46,041 bases of DNA from an uncultured Bdellovibrionales bacterium (GTDB lineage Bacteria > Bdellovibrionota > FAC87 > UBA2466): positions 1-46,041 of the forward strand of contig CALCZU010000028.1 in assembly GCA_937903155.1 (NCBI GenBank), written 5' to 3'. Below the pieces are notes generated by a model, which had not been told where the DNA came from, made no database searches, and was given only the letters and a program-made list of their open reading frames with translations. Of the stretch, positions 33,592 through 40,655 are shown piece by piece; positions within the stretch are counted from its first letter, which is position 1; every line of letters begins with the position of its first letter. Both the position numbers and the translations under genes were made by a program.

Positions 33592-35039
33592 AAACCGTTG
33601 ATTGGTCTTTATACTTAGTGACGGACTCGTCTCAATTGCGAGGCTTGAACCTCATTGAGATGGTTGATAAGTCAGTCGCGGGCGGAGTGACGGTTGTGCA
33701 ACTGAGGGAAAAGCATCTTTCAGATCCCGAGAGAAAGGAACTCGCTCTCGCACTGCTTAAAATCCTCCGACCTAAGAAAATTCCTCTCATCCTCAATGAT
33801 TCCCCTAAACTCGCAAAAGAAGTTCGCGCGGACGGAGTGCATTTAGGGAAGAACGACTTGAGCGTTAGGGAGGCACGGCAAATTTTTGGGCAGGACTTTG
33901 TCGTAGGTTTGTCGGTCGAAAGTATTGATAGGTTGGAAGAGATGGATTTAGAAGGCATCGACTATCTTGCGGCGAGTCCTGTTTTTCCCACTCTAAGCAA
34001 ATCGGATTTACCGGATCCCTTTTTACTGTCAGGACTGAATCGGTTAAAAAGCCGAGTTTCACTTCCTCTCATCGCGATTGGAGGGATTCAAGAATCAAAT
34101 GTCCAGCAAGTGATTGCTGCGGGTGCAGATGGAGTCGCGGTTATTTCAGCCATTGCTCAATCGGAGGATCCCGAAAGGACCTCTCGTAGACTGAAGACGC
34201 TTATCGATGAAACAAAATCGCTGAAACAAAATTTTAGAAAGTTTATTCCCAGAGTGTTAACCATCGCGGGGTCTGACTCGGGGGGAGGAGCCGGGATTCA
34301 AGCCGATTTAAAGACGTTTGAAGCCTTGGATTGTTACGGAATGTCTGCCATCACAGCGCTCACCTCTCAAAACACGATGAAAGTGGTTTCCATCGCGCCT
34401 TCGTCTGTCAATTTCGTAAAAGAACAAATCGAATGTGTCGTTGAAGATATCGGAGTGAGCGCTGTTAAAATCGGAATGCTTTTTTCGAAAGAGATGATTG
34501 AGGCAGTCTCAGATTTAGCTTTGAAGCATTCTTTTCCGAATCTGGTATTGGACCCGGTCATGATTTCGAAGACTGGAAACGCGCTTTTACAAGAGGAAGC
34601 GATATCAACGTTAAAAGAGCGGTTAGCTCCTTTGGCAAACATCCTGACTCCGAATTTACCTGAAGCGGAGCTAATGCTTGGGAGACGCATTCAAACACAG
34701 ATAGAGTGCGAAGACGCGATGGCAGATCTTCTGGAAATTTCGAAAGCTGTCGTTTTAAAGGGCGGCCATGGTGACGACCCCATAGGAGTAAAAGACTATT
34801 TTAAAGATCGCTCAGGAAATTCATTCACACTCACAGAAGAACGGATCGACACTCCTCATACTCATGGAACAGGGTGTACCTTTTCCTCTGCGATTGCAGC
34901 TTATCTCGCTCAGGGACTGTCCCTCCCGGATGCGGTAAGTGCGGCTCGAAAATATTTACAGGGCGCGATTAAAGCTGGGGCTTTTCGCAAAATCGGGCAT
35001 GGCAATGGACCGGTTCATCACTCTTGGAGACTGAAATGA
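33588..35039 (+). CDS. thiED: bifunctional thiamine-phosphate synthase / HMP(-P) kinase fusion
   Basis: 483 residues from ATG 33588, preceded by AGGTGG and overlapping the thiM stop. The N-terminal ThiE domain (about 1-205) has VQLREKHLSD, LILNDS, GVHLGKNDL, YLAASPVFPT and AIGGI, and joins pyrimidine and thiazole phosphates into thiamine phosphate. The C-terminal ThiD domain (about 215-483) has IAGSDSGGGAGIQADLKTF, DPVMISKTGN and THGTGCTFSSAIAAYL, and phosphorylates hydroxymethylpyrimidine twice. ThiE-ThiD fusions exist in several lineages. With ThiM, the operon can rebuild thiamine phosphate from salvaged parts. Confidence 0.95.
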   Translation: MKTVDWSLYLVTDSSQLRGLNLIEMVDKSVAGGVTVVQLREKHLSDPERKELALALLKILRPKKIPLILNDSPKLAKEVRADGVHLGKNDLSVREARQIFGQDFVVGLSVESIDRLEEMDLEGIDYLAASPVFPTLSKSDLPDPFLLSGLNRLKSRVSLPLIAIGGIQESNVQQVIAAGADGVAVISAIAQSEDPERTSRRLKTLIDETKSLKQNFRKFIPRVLTIAGSDSGGGAGIQADLKTFEALDCYGMSAITALTSQNTMKVVSIAPSSVNFVKEQIECVVEDIGVSAVKIGMLFSKEMIEAVSDLALKHSFPNLVLDPVMISKTGNALLQEEAISTLKERLAPLANILTPNLPEAELMLGRRIQTQIECEDAMADLLEISKAVVLKGGHGDDPIGVKDYFKDRSGNSFTLTEERIDTPHTHGTGCTFSSAIAAYLAQGLSLPDAVSAARKYLQGAIKAGAFRKIGHGNGPVHHSWRLK

Positions 35040-35728
35040 AAACAATTCTCATCGTTCTAATCTTCTCAACGTCGCTATTCCCCACGGATTTAAAGTTTTC
35101 TGAAGTTGCATGGAAAAAAATCGAACCTCTTTACCAAAAGATTTCAAAACATCCTTTTAATCAAGGATTGCTAGACGGGAGTTTGTCGAAGGAGAGGTTC
35201 GCGTTTTATTCTTATCAGGATTCGCTCTATCTTTCGGAGTATGCGAAAGTTCTAGGAGTGTTAGCGACTCGTTTGGAGGATTCCAAATCCAGTAAACGAG
35301 TCCTTCAGTTTGCCCTAGACTGTTTGAAAGAAGAGAAAGAAGTGAAAGAAAAACACGCGTTGGTAAAGAAAACCGGAATGAATCCCGCGAACTTTGCCTA
35401 CACGCAGTTTTTACTCGCAACATCCGCTTACAAAAGCACGGAAGAGCTCGCGGCGGCTCTACTTCCTTGTTATTGGATTTACCTCCGACTCGCCCAGGAT
35501 TTCAAATCTCAAATGAAGAAAGAAAATCCTTATTTTCATTGGGTGGAGATGTATGCTTCCGAAAAATATCAATCCGATGTGAAAGACTTGATTGAGATCG
35601 TCGACTCGCTCGCTTTAAATGCTTCTTCAGGTAAAAAAGAGAAGATGACTGAATCCTTTGTGCGAGCGACTCAACTCGAGTGGTACTTTTGGGAAGAGTC
35701 CTACCTACTTACCGGATGGAAGCTGTAA
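35036..35728 (+). CDS. tenA: TenA-family aminopyrimidine hydrolase with signal-peptide-like N-terminus
   Basis: 230 residues, last gene of the thiamine operon, start in ATGA overlap with thiED. The TenA fold begins at about Lys20 (KFSEVAWKKIEPLYQKISKHP). Catalytic residues are kept: Asp62 in SYQDSLYL, Cys145 in LLPCYWIY and Glu215 in LEWYFWEE. Ahead of this lies MKTILIVLIFSTSLFPTD, one Lys plus about 12 hydrophobic residues, which normal cytoplasmic TenA does not have. No other start codon exists between them, so it is translated. It reads as a signal peptide or membrane anchor. The enzyme releases hydroxymethylpyrimidine from thiamine breakdown products; here perhaps in the periplasm. Confidence 0.92.
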   Translation: MKTILIVLIFSTSLFPTDLKFSEVAWKKIEPLYQKISKHPFNQGLLDGSLSKERFAFYSYQDSLYLSEYAKVLGVLATRLEDSKSSKRVLQFALDCLKEEKEVKEKHALVKKTGMNPANFAYTQFLLATSAYKSTEELAAALLPCYWIYLRLAQDFKSQMKKENPYFHWVEMYASEKYQSDVKDLIEIVDSLALNASSGKKEKMTESFVRATQLEWYFWEESYLLTGWKL

Positions 35729-35732
35729 ATTC

Positions 35733-35769
35733 TGTCATTGCGCGGGTGCTTCGCACCCTCGCAATGACG
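35733..35769. repeat. dispersed palindromic repeat, short copy
   Basis: A single hairpin unit, GTCATTGCG to CGCAATGAC with GGGTGC/GCACCC inside and a TTC loop. It lies 5 nt past the tenA stop in the convergent tenA/hemerythrin interval, where it could also act as a transcript end. Confidence 0.85.
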
Positions 35770-35786
35770 GATCTTCGGTGATTACG

Positions 35787-36305
35787 TTATTGCATCGCCA
35801 TTGAAGTCCCGGCGGTTGGCTTCGCTGGTTTATGAAGTGTTTTTGCTTTTAATTCTTTGACGTTGGTCATTTTTTTCGCTTTTACGAAATTGACGCCCAT
35901 CAAATCTAGCTCTTCTTTGGAGAAGGCCTTGCGCATTTTTGAAAACATTTCGCTTTCTTCTTCTTCGACGTGGTGCTCGACCACTTCTTTCAGAACGGTG
36001 ACCAGAGCTTTCCAATCGGGAGTTCCAGCGGTTGCGGCATCGATTTTAGAAAAGAGATATTTCACTACTCCATGCTCTTCGACGCTTTCCCATCCGATAT
36101 CCTGTGTCTTTTCATTTTCTTTAAGGAGAGGGTAGACCGCTTTTTCTTCTCCAAAACTATGAATCGTCAGTTCTTCGCGGATTTTCGCATATAACGTTTC
36201 TTTTTTGGCGACTGCTTTGTCCCCAGCTTTTTCGATTTTCGAAAATAATTGAGAGACCTTTTCGTGATCTTTTTTAAGTAAAGCAAAAATATTTTGTTTT
36301 TTCAT
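35787..36305 (-). CDS. hemerythrin HHE-domain protein
   Basis: 172 residues. The four-helix HHE pattern is clear: LLKKDHEKVSQLFSKIE, then REELTIHSFGEEKAVYPLL, VEEHGVVKYLFSKI, and EVVEHHVEEEESEMFSKM. The histidines and glutamates give the diiron ligand set of hemerythrin-like proteins. The C-terminal 40 residues are basic and low-complexity. Such soluble proteins bind oxygen or nitric oxide or act in iron and redox stress; which one cannot be told. Start codon 36305 has AAAGGACAA upstream. Downstream lies the short repeat at 35733. Confidence 0.93.
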   Translation of the reverse strand: MKKQNIFALLKKDHEKVSQLFSKIEKAGDKAVAKKETLYAKIREELTIHSFGEEKAVYPLLKENEKTQDIGWESVEEHGVVKYLFSKIDAATAGTPDWKALVTVLKEVVEHHVEEEESEMFSKMRKAFSKEELDLMGVNFVKAKKMTNVKELKAKTLHKPAKPTAGTSMAMQ

Positions 36306-36360
36306 CGTTTGTCCTTTCGAGGGTTCGAATAGGACTTAAGCAATTGATATGCCAGACCAG

Positions 36361-37623
36361 TTAAGCGAGCTCGCGGGCACGCTCAGCGAGCCCTTGCACG
36401 ATGGAGTGGAAACGGTTGTGTTCTTGAATTTTGCTGAAGCCGAATCTCTTCGCAAGCTCACGTTGGATGCACGGAACGCGCGCCGTTCCGCCCGTGCAGC
36501 AGATGACGTCAATCTGCTCGGGTTTTAACTCGGAGGCCGCGAGCGTTTCATCAAGCGTTTTCATCATTTGGTCGACATAAGGCTGTACGTATTCTTCGAA
36601 CTGCTGTCGTCTTAAGTTTTCTTGAATGGAAATCCCGGGATATTCGAAAACGACTTGAGTTTTCTCTTCCTCGGAGAGTGCTCTCTTTGCACGCTCGATC
36701 GATTCAAAGACCGGAAATCCGAGTTGGTTTTCGATGAGGATGAAGAGCCTCTGCATCTTCTCTTTGTCTCGAGGTGCGCTAGCGAATTTTTCCACTTGCT
36801 GCAGGAAATCTTTCACATCGCGTCTCATCAGAATCGAAATATCGGCGGGAGAGCAGATTTTTTCGATGAGATGTCGAGGCATCGTCAAGATATTGGAGCT
36901 CATGGGATACTGAAACCGCACATCCGCGCCGAAATAGGGGGAAATGCGCTTTCGCATCACCGATCCATCTAAGATATCCCCCGCCACCGAAACTCCGCCG
37001 ATCGCCAGGACATCTGAGGGTTTGAAAGGCCCACTATCCATCTTTAGAATCGTAAAATCGGAAGTTCCACCTCCGAAGTCTGCGACTAAAACGTATTTTG
37101 TTTCGGTGAGGCCGGACTTAAATTCGCAAGCGGCGGCGGTGGGCTCTGCGAAAAATTCAATGTGGTTAAAACCCGCTTTTCGGGCGGCGATTTCGAGTCG
37201 CGATTCTGCGTACTTGTCCGTCGCATCGTCTTCATGAAAACGGGCAGGTCTGCCGAGAACAACCCGGTCGACATCCTGCTGAAAATGTTCGTTTGCCCGT
37301 TTCCGCATCGCGGAAAGAAAAAGCGCGATTAAATCCTCTAGATTGATGGGCCTGTCTTCGATGTAGGTACCGACAAAACTTCGAATGGGAAGATGCTTTT
37401 TAATCGAACGAATGAGTCTGCCTTGTCCTTCTTCTTGAAATTGCTTTAGCGCCTCGGCGCCGTAGTACACTTTCGATTGAGAAGGGAAGTAGAGAAGCGT
37501 CCTTAAAATCGTTGGGTCTGACGCAAATGGGTCGAGATGAATCGGTGCGTAGGTCTTCGTTTCGTCCGCCGCGGCAAGGAGCGAATTGGAAGTTCCAAAA
37601 TCGATGGCATAGACAAGTGACAT
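36361..37623 (-). CDS. Hsp70-like protein of the YegD type (no substrate-binding domain)
   Basis: 420 residues, only the actin-like ATPase of the Hsp70 family. Motifs: AIDFGTSNSLLA (phosphate 1), VLVADFGGGTSDFTIL (phosphate 2), FFAEPTAAACEF and the C-terminal CTGGTARVP (adenosine). Length and lack of the 200-residue substrate domain match YegD and similar proteins. Cytoplasmic; no client known. It is divergent from ribD with about 80 nt between; TATAAA on the minus strand upstream could be its -10, with no matching -35. Confidence 0.92.
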   Translation of the reverse strand: MSLVYAIDFGTSNSLLAAADETKTYAPIHLDPFASDPTILRTLLYFPSQSKVYYGAEALKQFQEEGQGRLIRSIKKHLPIRSFVGTYIEDRPINLEDLIALFLSAMRKRANEHFQQDVDRVVLGRPARFHEDDATDKYAESRLEIAARKAGFNHIEFFAEPTAAACEFKSGLTETKYVLVADFGGGTSDFTILKMDSGPFKPSDVLAIGGVSVAGDILDGSVMRKRISPYFGADVRFQYPMSSNILTMPRHLIEKICSPADISILMRRDVKDFLQQVEKFASAPRDKEKMQRLFILIENQLGFPVFESIERAKRALSEEEKTQVVFEYPGISIQENLRRQQFEEYVQPYVDQMMKTLDETLAASELKPEQIDVICCTGGTARVPCIQRELAKRFGFSKIQEHNRFHSIVQGLAERARELA

Positions 37624-37705
37624 GAACTGTCTATTAAACCAGTCTTTTCAGCCGATTTATAGTCCCATATTGAGTCTTATGATAGACAATAGAGGAATGG
37701 AAAAA

Positions 37706-38893
37706 ATGACACATTCCGGTTGGACCCTGGGAGGTTACCTCCCTTTTACTTTGAAACGAGAAGACGCTTCGGAGCTGGTTTTTTCGAACGCCTTTTCGAA
37801 TGAAGATGAACGGTGGATGTTTGCGGCCCTTCTCGAAGGCATGAAAGGCTGTGGAATCTCAAATCCCAATCCGAGTGTGGGTTGCGTTTTGGTGAAAGAC
37901 GGTAAGCAAATCGCGTCGGGCTGTACCCAGAGTTATAAAATGCAGCACGCTGAGAAAATGGCGTGTGATCAGCTTCCTCCGGGCACGGATCTCAAAGGAT
38001 GCACGGCGTATGTGACGCTCGAGCCCTGTTCGCATTTTGGAAACCAACCTCCCTGCGTCGATCTTCTGATTCAGAAAAATATTTCTCGAGTGGTGATCGC
38101 GACGGAAGATCCGAATCCCAAAGTACAAGGGCAGGGGATTTTGAAATTGAAAGAGCAGAAAATCGAAGTCACGGTCGGTATTTTACAAAATGAAGCCAAG
38201 CTCTGGCATTTTCCGTTTTTGACGTCGCAGTCTACGAAGCGTCCGGTGTGGGTGGGCAAATGGGCGCAGACCTCGCAGGGTCTATTGGCGGACGACGCAG
38301 GCAACTCCCAATGGATTACCGGACCTCTCAGTCGAGCGTATGGGCATTGGTTGAGACAAAAGTACGATGCCGTTGTCGTTGGGGCTCGAACGGTTTTGTG
38401 GGACAAACCCAAGTTGTCGGCGCGCGATTGTCGGTCTCCGGTGTTCCGACAGCCGATGCGAATGATTTTGGATCTTCGAGGAAGAATTTCGGAAATCACG
38501 CCTGAACTTTTGGCGACGAGTTTTTCTTCGGAGCAAACGACTATCTTGTTTACTGACAAAAATCAAAAGCCTCCGAAAAATCTTCCGAAACACGTGCACT
38601 TGATTGCTTTAGAGGGTTCTCATCTTGTGGAGAGTTTAAAGAAGTGGGTGGTGACGGAGGAAGCGTCGCAGATTTTTGGGAAACCTATTCAAAGTCTGTA
38701 TGTCGAAGGCGGAAGTCAGATTCTGAATTTGTTTTTGGAAAAAAATGGACTGGATGCGCTCCATGTTTTCACCGGGAGTAAGGAACTTTCGGGGAAGAAG
38801 AATCAGATCTTTTGGCCAAAGGCGTCTGCGTATCGGAAAGTCAGCGAAGTCGCGATTCAAACGGATGTCTTGAAAGAGTTTGTTAGGGCTTGA
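37706..38893 (+). CDS. ribD: riboflavin biosynthesis deaminase/reductase
   Basis: 395 residues from ATG 37706, selected because AGAGGA stands 9 nt upstream; upstream in-frame starts at 37679 and 37697 are possible. The N-terminal deaminase (about 25-165) carries NPNPSVGCVL, QHAEKMA (zinc His and catalytic Glu) and PCSHFGNQPPC with the zinc cysteines. The C-terminal reductase (about 175-395) has GKWAQTSQGLLADD, DAVVVGARTVLWDKPKL and LYVEGGSQILN. It carries out two successive steps of the riboflavin pathway. It stands alone, without an FMN riboswitch or rib neighbours. Confidence 0.95.
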   Translation: MTHSGWTLGGYLPFTLKREDASELVFSNAFSNEDERWMFAALLEGMKGCGISNPNPSVGCVLVKDGKQIASGCTQSYKMQHAEKMACDQLPPGTDLKGCTAYVTLEPCSHFGNQPPCVDLLIQKNISRVVIATEDPNPKVQGQGILKLKEQKIEVTVGILQNEAKLWHFPFLTSQSTKRPVWVGKWAQTSQGLLADDAGNSQWITGPLSRAYGHWLRQKYDAVVVGARTVLWDKPKLSARDCRSPVFRQPMRMILDLRGRISEITPELLATSFSSEQTTILFTDKNQKPPKNLPKHVHLIALEGSHLVESLKKWVVTEEASQIFGKPIQSLYVEGGSQILNLFLEKNGLDALHVFTGSKELSGKKNQIFWPKASAYRKVSEVAIQTDVLKEFVRA

Positions 38894-38895
38894 TC

Positions 38896-38944
38896 TGTCA
38901 TTGCGAGCCCGTCTTCGCTCCGCTACGCCGGACGCGGAATGACG
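38896..38944. repeat. dispersed palindromic repeat, diverged copy
   Basis: Starts TGTCATTGCGAG and ends CGGAATGACG, with GC-rich arms around GTCTTCGCTCCGCTACGCC. It sits 2 nt after the ribD stop in the convergent ribD/prfC interval. Confidence 0.75.
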
Positions 38945-38976
38945 ACGTTTCTGCTATGACGGGGTATTCTTCTCTA

Positions 38977-40626
38977 TTATTTCCGGACGGGTGGTGCGGT
39001 GGCTAGGAAGTTTAAGTCTTTGAAGGTTTCTTGGACGTAGCGGGTGCTCCAGTCGGTTCCGAAAAGGGCGACGGGTTGTCCATCGCGGTCGACGACGCGT
39101 CGGACGTCACTGGTGCCTTCGAGGACTTTTAATCGTTTTGGAAAATCGACGGTCGCGTCTTTGGGTGTGATCCAGCGAGCGCGGATGAAAGGCATTCGGT
39201 CGAGTTTCATGTCGACGCTATATTCAGATTTAATTCGATGCTGCAAAACTTCAAATTGCAGAGCGCCCACCACTCCTAAAATCGGTTGGCCTTCTCCTCG
39301 GCCTTCTTGGAAAAAGATCTGAACAACCCCTTCTTCAGTCAATTGGTCGAGTCCTTTTTTCAACTGTTTGCGCTTTAGAGGATCATTCAAAACTGCACTT
39401 GCAAAAAACTCAGGCGAAAATCTCGGCACGCCCGCGTATTCGATAGGGTCACCCTCGTAAAGCGTATCGCCAATTCGGAACTCTCCGGTCGTGTCAACCA
39501 GACCGACGATGTCGCCGGGCCAAGCTTCTTCGACAATTTCTCTCTCTTGGGCGAAGAAATGTAGAGGCCTTGTCAGCTTAAATTCTTTGCTGACTCGCGA
39601 ATGATTGACGGTCATTCCGCGGGTGAATTTTCCAGAACAGACGCGCAAAAATGCGACGCGATCTCGGTGCTGGGGATCCATATTGGCTTGGATCTTAAAA
39701 AACAAACCCGAAAATTCTTTCAGTGTGGGCTCGACGTATCCGTTTGCGGTTTCTCGCGGCTGGGGAGGCGGCGCCACTTTTAAGAAGTTCTCTAAAAAAT
39801 GCTGCACTCCGAAATTATTCATCGCGCTTCCGAAAAATACCGGAGTCAATTGGCCGTTTAAAACTTTTCCTTCATCCCAAGGATCGCCTGCGACTTCTAA
39901 AAGCTCAAGCTGCGTTTTTAATTCCTCTTGGAGTCTCGCGCCCTCAGTTGGCGAGAGGTAAGAAGCGAGAGCCGGATCATTCATCCCTTTAAACTGAATC
40001 GATTTAGATTGCTTCGAAGCATGTGCTTTGTCAGACGATTGAAAAAGGAGAAGCGAATCTTTTTGTCGATCGTAGACGCCTTTAAAGTCGGGTCCCATTC
40101 CGATAGGCCAACTAATCGGACACGAACGAATTCCTAGAACCTTCTCGAGTTCTTCGATTAAATCCAAAGGATCTCGGCTCGGTCGGTCTAGTTTATTAAT
40201 AAACGTAAAAATCGGAAGACCTCGCATGCGGCAGACTTCAAAAAGTTTGCGAGTTTGAGGCTCAACCCCTTTGGCAGCGTCGATGAGCATCACGGCCGCA
40301 TCCACTGCGACCAGTGTTCGGTAAGTGTCTTCGGAAAAGTCTTTATGGCCCGGAGTATCTAGCAAATTGACTTGAACGCCGTCGTATTCGAATCGCAAGA
40401 CGCTCGTACTAATCGAGATTCCTCTTTGCTTTTCGATTTCCATCCAGTCGGACGTCGTACTTCTCTGAGCGCCTTTGGCTTTGACTGCACCCGCTAAGTG
40501 AATCGCGCCTCCATAGAGAAGGAGCTTTTCGGTAAACGTGGTTTTACCGGCATCGGGATGCGAAATAATTGCAAACGTCCGTCGTTTGGCGACTTCTCGG
40601 GTTAGTAAGGATTCAAATTCACTCAT
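38977..40626 (-). CDS. prfC: peptide chain release factor 3
   Basis: 549 residues from ATG 40626 (MSEFESLL), the first start clear of the upstream tgt stop. RF3 is a GTPase that recycles RF1 and RF2 after termination. GTPase motifs: G1 SHPDAGKTTFTEKLL, G2 region TTSDWMEIEKQRGISI, G3 LDTPGHKDFSEDTYRT, G4 NKLDRPSRD. The C-terminal domains include VFFGSAMNNFGVQ, and FKIQANMDPQHRDRVAFLRV. Located 29 nt after the tgt-mnmC fusion gene, so likely co-transcribed with it. Confidence 0.96.
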   Translation of the reverse strand: MSEFESLLTREVAKRRTFAIISHPDAGKTTFTEKLLLYGGAIHLAGAVKAKGAQRSTTSDWMEIEKQRGISISTSVLRFEYDGVQVNLLDTPGHKDFSEDTYRTLVAVDAAVMLIDAAKGVEPQTRKLFEVCRMRGLPIFTFINKLDRPSRDPLDLIEELEKVLGIRSCPISWPIGMGPDFKGVYDRQKDSLLLFQSSDKAHASKQSKSIQFKGMNDPALASYLSPTEGARLQEELKTQLELLEVAGDPWDEGKVLNGQLTPVFFGSAMNNFGVQHFLENFLKVAPPPQPRETANGYVEPTLKEFSGLFFKIQANMDPQHRDRVAFLRVCSGKFTRGMTVNHSRVSKEFKLTRPLHFFAQEREIVEEAWPGDIVGLVDTTGEFRIGDTLYEGDPIEYAGVPRFSPEFFASAVLNDPLKRKQLKKGLDQLTEEGVVQIFFQEGRGEGQPILGVVGALQFEVLQHRIKSEYSVDMKLDRMPFIRARWITPKDATVDFPKRLKVLEGTSDVRRVVDRDGQPVALFGTDWSTRYVQETFKDLNFLATAPPVRK

Positions 40627-40655
40627 GTTTACAATTGATTTACTCGTATCGCATT

